Source: RGIG4140 sp045614025 (GTDB taxonomy: Bacteria; Pseudomonadota; Alphaproteobacteria; CAAHEQ01; UBA3637). Taken from it: a DNA stretch of 27,695 nucleotides. Where the stretch lies: the NCBI GenBank assembly GCA_045614025.1, contig JAZLCE010000005.1, positions 1 through 27,695 of the forward strand, in the 5' to 3' direction. The notes under the pieces were generated by a model. That model worked only from the letters and a program-made list of their open reading frames with translations. It did not search any database and was not told the origin of the DNA. How positions within the stretch are numbered: position 1 is the stretch's first letter; each line of letters starts with the position of its first letter. A program made the position numbers and the translations under genes. Of the stretch, positions 16,801 to 22,904 are shown one piece after another.

Positions 16801-17795
16801 AAATCCCCCTTTTCTTCGGCATTTTTTTGATTTAATAATTCTTTTTCAACCAACTCTTTTTTAAGAGCAAGCTCTTTTAAATTCATCCCTTCTCTTTCTT
16901 GCATTTCTTCAAAAAAGCTATTGATATTTTCATCAACAGTCACACGTTTTGCAAGAACTTTTTCAACATCTTTTGAAGAACCATATTTAATCATATGTTT
17001 TAATGGCGTCATCCCCTCAACTTCAACAGATGGATTCAACCCCAAATCCAACAAGTGATTAAGGCGCTCAACACTAAATCCATTTTTTTCATGACGTTGA
17101 GATAAAAGCAATTGAAAAACTGATTGAGCCGTTTTTTCATCTTTTAAAGAAACGCCCCCTTCGTTCACAAGAAGATCAACCACATCATATCTTTTCACTT
17201 CAACTGCCAATGTAATTGGCGATTGGCCATATCGATCAATAAAAGCCGCATGAGGAAGCGCACTTAAGCGAGAAGTAACTTCTTTTAAATCGCCTTTTGA
17301 AATGGCAATCATCAATTCAGTTTGAGCTTCTTCAATCTTATATCCTTCGCGCCCTGCTAAAGCCCCTTCTATTTTATTATGAATGTCATTCATTTTCTTT
17401 AAATCATTTTTATCATATTTGGCATAAAAATCATCCAAATAATTCGAAATTCCATTTATTAAAGCAGCGCGTTTTTCTGAAGGCAATTCTTCTAATTTAA
17501 TAGATAAAGCGCCTTGTTCTTCTAACGTATATTTTGTTGTTTCTTTAATTTTTTCAGCCAATTTCCTGCGAATATCTTTATTAAATTCTTTGTAATTTTC
17601 TTGAACGAAATCGCTGATTTTTTTATCCGTTGAAAACTCACCTTGTTGTAACATTTGAAAAAATTTAGGGAAATCAAAGTTTTTTTCATCTGATCCAGAT
17701 AAACAAACAACATCATAAAGGTAAAGATTTCTTGAAAACTTTACTTTTTCAATATAAGCATTTAATAATTTGTTTTCTTCCTCAATCGTCATCAT
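10818..17795 (-). CDS. Giant mosaic ankyrin-repeat protein (2325 aa)
   Basis: Order of parts by residue: 1-150 helical, unrecognised. 155-270 ANK. 280-345 charged helices. 350-390 acidic linker. 399-605 six ANK repeats. 640-790 more ANK. 824-880 Pro/Ala/Gln linker. 903-1000 ANK. 1050-1550 non-ANK helical core with one hydrophobic stretch (LALNMVLTLCLGI, ~1265). 1560-1665 ANK. 1670-1745 Pro/Thr/Gln linker. 1758-1850 ANK. 1886-1916 8-residue EV-[AT]-PAPAP repeats. 1917-1998 seven 12-residue GQPxAxxEKAK-type repeats. 2055-2121 Ala/Ser/Thr/Glu-rich stretch. 2125-2325 C-terminal domain with a basic helix at 2250-2310. There is no signal peptide. AAGGGG precedes the ATG, and a second ATG follows at once. 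It is 11 bases after the 201-aa gene, in one operon, and ends at a strong terminator. It is far longer than any other ANK protein here. A secreted effector or surface-linked scaffold is plausible; neither is shown. Confidence 0.93.
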   Translation of the reverse strand: MMTIEEENKLLNAYIEKVKFSRNLYLYDVVCLSGSDEKNFDFPKFFQMLQQGEFSTDKKISDFVQENYKEFNKDIRRKLAEKIKETTKYTLEEQGALSIKLEELPSEKRAALINGISNYLDDFYAKYDKNDLKKMNDIHNKIEGALAGREGYKIEEAQTELMIAISKGDLKEVTSRLSALPHAAFIDRYGQSPITLAVEVKRYDVVDLLVNEGGVSLKDEKTAQSVFQLLLSQRHEKNGFSVERLNHLLDLGLNPSVEVEGMTPLKHMIKYGSSKDVEKVLAKRVTVDENINSFFEEMQEREGMNLKELALKKELVEKELLNQKNAEEKGDLKMVEDQIKTGNSLDSASGSTVESETPPTVMVPEEQVKDDDSTVPPTVRLDEETPTDDQEMAKYIQLHENLITAAFNGNLNAVKDLLSKKADINWKNESDKKPTQTALTVACLSKTNNSDEMVDLLIKRGADVNKADGFNQMPLLVAAATVSPRALRKVKLLIEAGADIHYQDEKKDTALTIASCCQPVEMINFLIEKGLDVNHQREDGETALMRAAMNKNEGVVSALTKAGADVNAQDNEGKTALMHGVNLKNSAYVKALLDNNARLDIKNNDGQTVFEYASELAKTYDQTPEYQEIKQLIVDHMLIQAAKSNDHKGIKEALAKGANNDPKNPVYQDVKQTLADYMLIESVSGIVNVENIKKALEQGANIDVKDPIDNRTCLMYCALLKKTEPLKFLIENGADVNLTDDSGRTALMIAMDTIRSGFSNKYYEDVVKTVSMLVDAGTDLTIESKYGKKTALSILDEKISKKEISDEIGTKLKEILSKQGETRNSLDNSIPTPTPGAPAPQPAPQPTPQTGPAPAPQPAPQTGPAPVPPAPQAAPAPMDNPQNQPIMASATVNTDGITDGNMRQLFIDVGAGDVENVKKHVNSRVDLNIKNKEGFTVAHYAAMNGNIDVLKAMSYASLPINAQNNLGQTPVMLALQNGNWEAARHLIKDEGAKVSTVDKNGFSVLDYYYQGLEASGDALAAQNKSADIFGHLLASGVKTKEDRILDGKSNPVEKIQFGMDRLSAIQLALIGSLIARDEFKSLSKDDILAAVQNGDFATEEKISNFLSSKFSELSPLSPEFRAAEGNLKSVNEVQKTLNAGKDLLLTEQALNKQKKKEKLTLEEEAVLKPEKQKELAEERDEFLKGQPNITQAYNRYVKKDPTTAEKIADQVNKAKDVVEKLNADVTFAGPESFKDNFDKLDWDKVWEEGFWNKLNSINGETCADLALNMVLTLCLGIPSEMLSKYYKQKKEIEKKNKEIQKRDRMDYITSELKDQNISKSAIAAEVAKKCLRHISTPDICLQGFDLNDPNIEKKLNTPKQKEAYARYKFWQKVPKTADGQVDWNKLRGDKKLFTQYQKYMAKFITQEECYNYIANRYRLHPNKDELNELLDKAAGMSPELTKEDKTDSKDTKTLESMMPRDLVKKIAHQTADFIEKNNQAALASFPRKANGQLNYNNFSDEQKAFYEARIAGYLTTPAMKQQLEQLLTRPVTKDDLVKVAMSVSSYIFVDGFQQEELEKNKQLNQALTLIKANDKDGLKAMLPGMDINHQLPGGETLLFSALKLSLDDKVGNTQPLDKEMIEMLVNAGADLNIENQEGKTALDLAQAQASKPEMADIIALLKQKGAQNGSNGGKPQPLPQRQTSGPTPTPTRQTPAGPTPPPTPARPGAPAPVNSAPQRQTTGPTPPPAPTRPGAPTPAQPQNQQAQNQQEFQQRLQQGLNIGLRMASRDGKLGEVKKLLANGADVNAQNNLGQTPVMIAIMRGQLSIVEELLKHNPDLNIKSNKGNTAENLIVQIKDEGIKQQIKNMLDQYKNKGNGQDKGKDQTKGSSLNNNIQTGGKQPEARPAPEVAPAPAPEVTPAPAPEVAPAPAPEVTPGQPKADDEKAKDGQPTAEGEKAKEGQPTAEGEKAKDGQPTAEGEKAKEGQPTAEGEKAKDGQPKVDGEKAKEGQPKADDEKAPGTHYADQDMIMIDPQTGKPVALDPSGVPVFGEELEQAPTPKEPASKGDTGQGTDGASAEAGANVTAEASATATASAEASVEAGTRTGSEGHGSLANAGASATATASAEAAATATATAGAKAKKTEDEEFKFTEDGKVVINQLKRTTFGEIKLMTDVLDGKPLTKDQLGKLGNIMHELGVQGDIDKGSKAHAGAIGRLEVDFAKERAGADGKVEQVVSDEIRQSIVDLYISGSLADFVLSGKAETPDEKPDKMSEKEWIKRQIQIVATARALRQKIEAEKNRRQELEQNKRYLAYIRKKNNEMSNARNQKEANIASAKLNERYGNTQ
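11796..12047 (-). repeat. 36-bp tandem repeat, about seven units, in frame
   Basis: Seven adjacent 36-base units encode 12-residue repeats of the type GQPTAEGEKAKD. Inner units are almost identical, alternating between KAKE and KAKD endings, while the outer units vary (ADDE, VDGE). The unit is a multiple of three, so gain or loss of copies keeps the reading frame. It forms a charged, probably disordered spacer of the giant ANK protein (residues 1917-1998). Confidence 0.9.
12048..12140 (-). repeat. 24-bp tandem repeat, about four units, in frame
   Basis: Adjacent 24-base units encode EV-[AT]-PAPAP repeats, residues ~1886-1916 of the giant ANK protein, directly before the 36-bp repeats. Units alternate Ala and Thr at the third position, which suggests duplication of a two-unit block. 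Confidence 0.85.
12402..12431 (-). repeat. 30-bp direct repeat copy 1 inside the giant ANK gene
   Basis: Identical over 30 bases to 14881-14910. Both copies encode the ANK loop AQNNLGQTPVM in the same frame (near residues 1788-1798 and 962-972). Such identity at the DNA level between otherwise diverged repeats suggests recent conversion or duplication. Confidence 0.85.
14881..14910 (-). repeat. 30-bp direct repeat copy 2 inside the giant ANK gene
   Basis: Partner of the repeat at 12402-12431, same orientation, 2.5 kb away. Recombination between the two would delete residues ~970-1795, including the helical core, in frame. Confidence 0.85.
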
Positions 17796-17806
17796 CTTCT
17801 TTCCCC

Positions 17807-18412
17807 TTATTCTTTTGTTTCTTCTAAAATATCTGTTAAAGGAATAAATTTAGCTTTATTACCTTCTTTACCTTCCATTTTCAAATAAACATCTTCAATC
17901 AGTTTTTGAATTTTATTATCCATAACCGCTAAAAGCAACTTTTCATCTTCGCTTGCCAAAGCAGGATGCGCCAAAACTTCATGCAAGTGATCTATTTTCT
18001 TTTCAACATGAGCATAAATTGTTTTGTTTTCTTCATATTTTGTTTCAATTTCCTTTTTTTGATCAATTGAAAGATCTGAATCATTATATCGTTCCACCTC
18101 ATAATTAAATTTTAGCATGGAAACCGCATGGCAAACGTTTTCGCTGGATCGGCTCATCAAATTCAAAATGGTGGCCGCCTGCTCTTTTAATTTAGCAGAC
18201 TTAATTTCCGGATGATGTTTATTTAAATATCCATGAATGTTATCACTTTTTGAAAGCAATGATTTTCCAAGAGCAAAAGATAAGTCTTGATAAACTTTCC
18301 CTTCATCTTGAGCTTGAACTAACACAGCAAACTCTTTCATTCGATAATTCAAAAGGTTTGTTTCTAAAACAAGCAATTGCGTTATTCTATCTTGTGTTGA
18401 AAATTTTTTCAT
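17807..18412 (-). CDS. Unrecognised helical protein upstream of the giant ANK gene (201 aa)
   Basis: I do not recognise it. It is predicted mostly alpha-helical and charged, without signal peptide, membrane segment or ANK repeats. Its residues ~17-80 (LETNLLNYRMKEF, then SDNIHGYLNKHHPEI) align loosely with residues ~7-75 of the giant ANK protein (ENKLLNAYIEKV, then DKKISDFVQENYKEF), which suggests a shared helical module. It lies 11 bases upstream of the giant gene and 31 after the previous one, so the three are co-transcribed. The ribosome site is weak (TAAGAG). A chaperone or partner for the giant protein is possible but unproven. Confidence 0.85.
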   Translation of the reverse strand: MKKFSTQDRITQLLVLETNLLNYRMKEFAVLVQAQDEGKVYQDLSFALGKSLLSKSDNIHGYLNKHHPEIKSAKLKEQAATILNLMSRSSENVCHAVSMLKFNYEVERYNDSDLSIDQKKEIETKYEENKTIYAHVEKKIDHLHEVLAHPALASEDEKLLLAVMDNKIQKLIEDVYLKMEGKEGNKAKFIPLTDILEETKE

Positions 18413-18443
18413 TACTCTTATCTTTCGTTTTTCCTTAAGGCCT

Positions 18444-19031
18444 CTATAAAATATTTTTAAGATGGGATTGAACCTTTTGTGAAGTAAAAAGAATTCGCCC
18501 TTCTCCGCATGTTAAAAACATTCTTTCAACAGCTCTCATTTTCTTTTGAACCAAATAACTTTCCAAATCTGAATAAATAACATTCATGGATTTAAATTTT
18601 TCTTCTTCTTTTTTTTGAAGCTTTTCACCTGCATTCATTTTTAAACGCAAGTCATAATATGTTTCCAAAGCTCTTGATTTTAAATAAACATCATAAAAAA
18701 AGCCAATTTGTTGCAACATTTGATCGGGCGAAACAGAAAAATCAACTTCATCTAAATCAAAAAGCTTTGTTTGAGCTTTATAAGCTTGATAAGCCTTGTT
18801 TGCCGACCCAAAAGCGCCTTTTAAAATTTGATAACGCTTTAAATCACTCAATAATTCCTCTTTTGAAATAATTTCAAAAAATGCTTTATAATCAAAGGAA
18901 TCTTCGCCACCAGCTTTCATCATTTTTTCAAAACAATGAGCATTAAAAAACAAAATATCGCGCACTTTTAATGAAAGATCTTTAAAAGTCTTTTTTTTCA
19001 GCTTCATCAAATTTTTTGCGCCAGCGTTCAT
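18444..19031 (-). CDS. Unrecognised helical protein, first gene of the giant ANK unit (195 aa)
   Basis: Function unknown. It is a charged, helical protein without export signal. Residues 46-60 (FDYKAFFEIISKEEL) resemble residues 40-54 of the giant ANK protein (FDFPKFFQMLQQGEF), placing it loosely with that N-terminal module. I chose the ATG at 19031 (MNAGAKNLM) because GGAG lies six bases upstream. The longer in-frame reading from 19055 would start almost on the predicted transcription start and lacks a ribosome site. The consensus promoter at 19064-19092 stands directly before it, making it the first cistron of the unit that ends with the giant gene. Confidence 0.85.
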   Translation of the reverse strand: MNAGAKNLMKLKKKTFKDLSLKVRDILFFNAHCFEKMMKAGGEDSFDYKAFFEIISKEELLSDLKRYQILKGAFGSANKAYQAYKAQTKLFDLDEVDFSVSPDQMLQQIGFFYDVYLKSRALETYYDLRLKMNAGEKLQKKEEEKFKSMNVIYSDLESYLVQKKMRAVERMFLTCGEGRILFTSQKVQSHLKNIL

Positions 19032-19063
19032 AACATGCTCCAAAAAAATAAACAAGTTGGTCT

Positions 19064-19092
19064 ATTATACCATGTTTTTTATTTTTTGTCAA
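19064..19092 (-). promoter_or_regulatory. Near-perfect consensus promoter of the giant ANK unit
   Basis: On the minus strand: TTGACA (19087-19092), a 17-base spacer, TATAAT (19064-19069) preceded by TGG, an extended -10. Both boxes match the sigma-70 consensus fully. Transcription should start near 19057 and run through two helical genes and the giant gene to the terminator at 10767-10798. It implies high basal expression of the whole unit. Confidence 0.92.
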
Positions 19093-19097
19093 AACTT

Positions 19098-19748
19098 TTA
19101 AAGTGTTAGCCTTTTTAAAAACTTTGCAAGACGCGCATTTTCTTCTCTTGCTTGATCGGGCGTTAAACGAACAGTGCCTTTTGCATCTTTAACAATAATG
19201 GGGGAAAACATAGCTGGATTTGAAGTTAAAACAGACCAAGCCTCCTCTTTATTTTGACGCATCATTTTTAAATAATTCGAAATCAACTGCTCTGCATTCA
19301 CTTTAAAACCAGCTTCTTTAATTTTGGATGCAAAAGTTTGGATAATCTTTTTTTCTTGCGCTTCCATTAAAAACACTTCTTTTAATGTTGATTTCACCTC
19401 TTTTAAAAGCGCCTTTTCTTCTTCAATAATAGCCTTTTCTTCTTTTAAAAGCCAATATTCAATATAATCAAATAACAGATCTCGCCAATAAGGTTGATCT
19501 TTATATCCTTCATTCACCTGATCAATAATTTTTTTGCATTCATCTGTTTTAAAATTCATTCCGCCAGATAATCTTGAAAACAAATTCAAAAGATTTTCAT
19601 CAGCTAAAGAAGTTTGAGCCCCCCAGCCTTCTTCTTGCCAAATCCAGTCAGGCTCAATATTCAATAACGTCCCAGCCTCACCCAACAACTCTTTATTTTT
19701 AAAAAACTCTTGATAAATAGTCAAAAATTTTTCTTTAATTTCACGCAT
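19098..19748 (-). CDS. Unrecognised coiled-coil protein (216 aa)
   Basis: Not recognised. It is acidic to neutral and helical, with a strongly charged Glu/Lys coiled-coil stretch at residues ~98-135 (LLKEEKAIIEEEKALLKEV) and Trp-rich segments (DWIWQEEGWG near 33-43, QPYWRDLLFDYIEYWLL near 85-100). No signal peptide, no ANK. AAAGGAG stands six bases upstream of the ATG. It ends just before the strong promoter of the next unit, with no terminator between, so read-through into that unit is possible. It is divergent from the first VirB6-like gene, 158 bases away. I see an AT-rich -10-like TAAAAT near 19780 but no good -35. Confidence 0.85.
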   Translation of the reverse strand: MREIKEKFLTIYQEFFKNKELLGEAGTLLNIEPDWIWQEEGWGAQTSLADENLLNLFSRLSGGMNFKTDECKKIIDQVNEGYKDQPYWRDLLFDYIEYWLLKEEKAIIEEEKALLKEVKSTLKEVFLMEAQEKKIIQTFASKIKEAGFKVNAEQLISNYLKMMRQNKEEAWSVLTSNPAMFSPIIVKDAKGTVRLTPDQAREENARLAKFLKRLTL

Positions 19749-19848
19749 CCTTGTCTCCTTTTTTTAATCATCTTTTTTCATTTTATCGTAGCAAAAATAA
19801 AAAATCCACTAAAATTTTTATATTTTTATATTGTTTTTATAAAAAATG

Positions 19849-19857
19849 TGGTATAAT
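19849..19857 (+). promoter_or_regulatory. Extended -10 promoter of the VirB6-like operon
   Basis: TGGTATAAT is a full extended -10 element. There is no good -35 at 17 bases (a TTGTTT lies 15 bases upstream), and the upstream DNA is T/A-rich, which suits extended -10 promoters. The expected transcript start near 19864 gives a leader of ~43 bases before the chosen ATG at 19907. Confidence 0.75.
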
Positions 19858-19906
19858 AATGTATATGAATATTTTTAAGTCGAGTTTTAAGTCAAGGAGA
19901 AAAGCC

Positions 19907-21466
19907 ATGAATTTTTTGCGTATCATAAAACTCAAATATCTTTTACCTCTTATCATCGGCGCTTTTGTGCTGTTTTTTGCAATTGATGGGGAAGCAAACT
20001 TTATTTCAAACCTTGGATCTGGCATTTCAAAACATGCTGGGCAATTAGGTATCGGCGCTGCTTTATTGACCATGTTTGTCGCATCAGATAGAGGCTGTTG
20101 GTTCTGTGGCTTATATGAAGAATTGTTTAAAACAATGAATTCTCTTTCTGGCATGGTTGCCAATGAAATGAGTGATGACTTTTTAATTTTATTAGGTGTT
20201 GGCGTTTTATTTTACCTTGTTTTTAAAATTGGATCCACGGTTGTTAAATTGCAAGAAGTTGATTTAATGCAATTTTTGGGCGACCTTTTCAAACATTTAG
20301 GCCGTGCCATTATTGCTGCAGCCTTTTTAATGGGTTCAGTTGAAATGTATCAATATCTTATTTCTCCTTTCTTGGCTTATTCCTTGGCATTAACCAATAT
20401 GATTGTTGTTAAAGGCAACACAATGGTTGGAAATTCTGGTGGCTTTATGGGAAACATTCAAAGCTATATAACTTCTGGCCTTGAAAGCATGTTTGATGCT
20501 TCTGTTCCAGAAATGACTGGAGCTGCATTAGAAGCCCAATCTTCAAATCTTCCTTTCTCAAATCAATTATGTCAACAATTGGTTGCCATGATCCGCTTAT
20601 GCTCTATTTCAGCTATTTCCGGCATGGTTTTGGGGGCCGTTATTGCTGTAACCGGTTTGGTTGACACGATTTTAATTCCAAACTTCCAACTTTTAATTGT
20701 GGGCATAATTATTTTGGGTTCATATTTTTCAATCTTCCTTGCTGTGCCATTTAAATTAATTGACGTGATGGTTCGCTTATGTTTTGTGGCTGCTTTAACG
20801 CCAATTTGGATTATCCTTTGGGTTTTCCCTGCAACAGCAAGTTACACCAAAAGTGCATGGGAAATGTTGTTAAACTGTTGCGCTTGCTTTGTTTGTTTGG
20901 GCGTAATCATGGTAATGGTTTTCCAAATCATGGCAGCAATGAACCCATTAAGTTCTTTATCAGGTGCCTTAGAATTAGGCTCTGGCATAGTCAGCAGCTG
21001 GGCTGGATTTAACTTGTTTAAAAACTTTAACATTTTATCTCCAACTGTTTTAAAAACATTGGCACTTGGTATGCTTGCAACAAGTATGATCAAAGGCTCT
21101 TCTCAAATCGCAACGCAAATTGTTAAATCCTATGGCTCAGGTATTGGGGATAACATGGATAAACAAATGGCTGAATCTATGAAAGGCTTAGGCGGTGTTG
21201 GTGCCATTATGGGTGGCGTTGGTTTAAGCGCACTCGGTGGTGGAACTGAAGGCCTTGTAAACACAATGAAAGACATGGCTGGCTGGGCGAACTCTAAAGT
21301 TAAAAAAGCTGTTGATGAAGAAAGATCTAGCGGTAAAGGACGCGCTCAAAATAGATATGAGAATAATGAAAACAAACCAGCTGATAATTCAGATAACCAA
21401 CAACAACAGCAACTGCAGCAACAACAGCAACAGCAACAACCTGAAACACCACCTTCAGGCCAATAA
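19907..21466 (+). CDS. TrbL/VirB6-like type IV secretion membrane protein 1 (519 aa)
   Basis: VirB6 proteins are polytopic inner-membrane parts of the type IV secretion channel. Residues 11-27 form a hydrophobic export segment, perhaps cleaved after GEA (residue 30). A CWFC motif stands at 64-67. Several membrane helices follow (~91-110, ~134-160, ~236-258, ~261-283, ~290-308, ~322-345). The family-like motif FPATASYTKSAW lies at ~308-318, and a soluble tail ends in a 14-residue run of Gln and Leu and PPSGQ. An open frame reaches back to 19751, but the predicted transcript begins near 19864 and AAGGAG lies seven bases before the ATG at 19907, so I chose that start. First of three tandem paralogues. 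The family call rests on topology and motif, not on a search. Confidence 0.8.
   Translation: MNFLRIIKLKYLLPLIIGAFVLFFAIDGEANFISNLGSGISKHAGQLGIGAALLTMFVASDRGCWFCGLYEELFKTMNSLSGMVANEMSDDFLILLGVGVLFYLVFKIGSTVVKLQEVDLMQFLGDLFKHLGRAIIAAAFLMGSVEMYQYLISPFLAYSLALTNMIVVKGNTMVGNSGGFMGNIQSYITSGLESMFDASVPEMTGAALEAQSSNLPFSNQLCQQLVAMIRLCSISAISGMVLGAVIAVTGLVDTILIPNFQLLIVGIIILGSYFSIFLAVPFKLIDVMVRLCFVAALTPIWIILWVFPATASYTKSAWEMLLNCCACFVCLGVIMVMVFQIMAAMNPLSSLSGALELGSGIVSSWAGFNLFKNFNILSPTVLKTLALGMLATSMIKGSSQIATQIVKSYGSGIGDNMDKQMAESMKGLGGVGAIMGGVGLSALGGGTEGLVNTMKDMAGWANSKVKKAVDEERSSGKGRAQNRYENNENKPADNSDNQQQQQLQQQQQQQQPETPPSGQ
21398..21439 (+). repeat. CAA/CAG repeat encoding a polyglutamine run
   Basis: Fourteen codons, all CAA or CAG except one CTG, give a Gln tract near the C terminus of the first VirB6-like protein. 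It follows an Asn/Asp-rich stretch, and the tail is probably disordered. Triplet slippage here would alter length without shifting the frame. Confidence 0.85.
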
Positions 21467-21487
21467 CAATCAACAAAGGGGGCAACG

Positions 21488-22888
21488 ATGAAAACGGTCA
21501 TTAACCGCATCTTGAACAAAAAGGTTTTCGCATATTGCCTGATTTTCCTTCCGTTACTTTTTTTAACGGGATGTAGCAATATGGTTACCCCAGAAACCAT
21601 TGAAAAAATTGTTAAATATGGCCCAAAAGCTGGGGGTGCAGCAGCTGGCCTTGGTGTGATTTCAGGGATGGCTGAATCTGCTACCCAATGCTGGTCTTGT
21701 TCTGTTTTCATTGTAACATGGAACGCCATTGGCGAAGCGTTTAGCAAAACGATCGGTCCTGTAACTTCTGCCGCGCGTTTAATGTTAGGCGTTGGGCTTT
21801 TATTTTGGCTTTCTTTCACCATTGGCAAAATGGTCTCTCAACTCAAAGAACCAAACTTAAAAGATTATATCCCTAAAATTGCCGGAACGCTTTTTAAAGC
21901 CATTTGCGTGGGTATTATCTTATCTTCTCCAAGCTTTGTGATCACTATCATTGATTTTTTCATGTATCCTATTTTAACGGCCACCATTTATGTTTCAAAA
22001 TTAGTGTTACCAAATGATTTAAGCTTGGAAAGCACGCTTTTATCCGTTTTAAACTTTATTGCTAATCCAATTACTTCTTTAACTGGAACTGTTTCTGACG
22101 CCTTTTTAAGCGAAAACATTGAAAACTATCCCGTGTTTTCAAGCGCAATTGGAGAAACTTTGCGCAATGTGTTGTATGAATTATATAACACTTTTAAAGG
22201 AGGCTTCATTTTGGGTGGAAAAATGATGTTCCAACTCAATCCAATGGGTGTTGCCGCTGGGGGGCTGATTTTGGCCACCTTCTTCTACTTTATGTTTTAC
22301 TTTCCAATTTTGCTATTGGAAGGGTTCATCTCATTAGGCGTTGTTTTAATTTTATTCCCTGTTTTCCTTGCTGGATGGGTTTTCCCTTCAACAAAAGGCT
22401 ATATGAATGAAATTATTAAAATGATTTTCCAAAGCGTTGTTCAACTTTTAGTTACATGCATTTATATTGGCGTTATCGTTAATATTATTGATGCAAATGA
22501 AAATATGTTTTCCATAACCAAAATGTTAACGGATCCTATTTTAATTACGGGGATTAGCAACATGAATAACAATGGTTTGGCGTTCTTGGGCATGATTTTC
22601 TGTTTATTAAAATTAACAAACGATATTCCAAATATCACCAGTTACTTCGTTGGCGAAATGAATAAATCCATTGTGGCAAGAACCGTTTCTAAAATGCACA
22701 ATCTCATGATAAGTGGCTCTAAAATGGCTGTCGGCTATGCTTTGGCTGGAACGGGCGTTTTAAGCTCAGTTGGAAAAACAATGGCTGCTCAAGGTGCGCG
22801 GGATGCTATATCAGAAGCAACGGATGTCAGAACAAATGATTCTCAAAAAACAAATGCTGAAATTAAATCTGAAACAGGGCAGAAGTAA
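21488..22888 (+). CDS. TrbL/VirB6-like membrane lipoprotein 2 (466 aa)
   Basis: It starts with a lipoprotein signal: basic residues, a hydrophobic core (CLIFLPLLF) and the lipobox LTGC with Cys at residue 29. CWSC follows at 68-71, then membrane helices at ~96-113, ~138-160, ~254-290 (two) and ~315-333, and a VFPSTKGY motif at ~299-306 that aligns with the motif in its two neighbours. The last ~90 residues are soluble. AAGGGGG precedes the ATG, 21 bases after the first gene's stop. VirB6 proteins are integral membrane channel parts; a lipid-anchored N terminus would place that end outside the cytoplasm. Lipobox and topology are seen, family is inferred, and the channel role follows from the family. 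Confidence 0.8.
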   Translation: MKTVINRILNKKVFAYCLIFLPLLFLTGCSNMVTPETIEKIVKYGPKAGGAAAGLGVISGMAESATQCWSCSVFIVTWNAIGEAFSKTIGPVTSAARLMLGVGLLFWLSFTIGKMVSQLKEPNLKDYIPKIAGTLFKAICVGIILSSPSFVITIIDFFMYPILTATIYVSKLVLPNDLSLESTLLSVLNFIANPITSLTGTVSDAFLSENIENYPVFSSAIGETLRNVLYELYNTFKGGFILGGKMMFQLNPMGVAAGGLILATFFYFMFYFPILLLEGFISLGVVLILFPVFLAGWVFPSTKGYMNEIIKMIFQSVVQLLVTCIYIGVIVNIIDANENMFSITKMLTDPILITGISNMNNNGLAFLGMIFCLLKLTNDIPNITSYFVGEMNKSIVARTVSKMHNLMISGSKMAVGYALAGTGVLSSVGKTMAAQGARDAISEATDVRTNDSQKTNAEIKSETGQK

Positions 22889-22904
22889 AAGGTAAGGAGA
22901 TAAA

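Noticed and set aside
10818..17795. Giant ANK gene as a fused set of frameshifted or misassembled genes
   Set aside because: One uninterrupted frame of 2325 codons with consistent ANK blocks and linkers, a ribosome site and a terminator argues for a single real gene.
19751..19906. Longer N terminus (52 extra residues) for the first VirB6-like protein
   Set aside because: That stretch contains the predicted promoter, and the only good ribosome site stands before the ATG at 19907.
21346..21828. Minus-strand open frame with a Cys run opposite the VirB6-like genes
   Set aside because: The Cys run is the antisense reading of the CAA/CAG tract. Two membrane protein genes with good ribosome sites cover the region on the plus strand.
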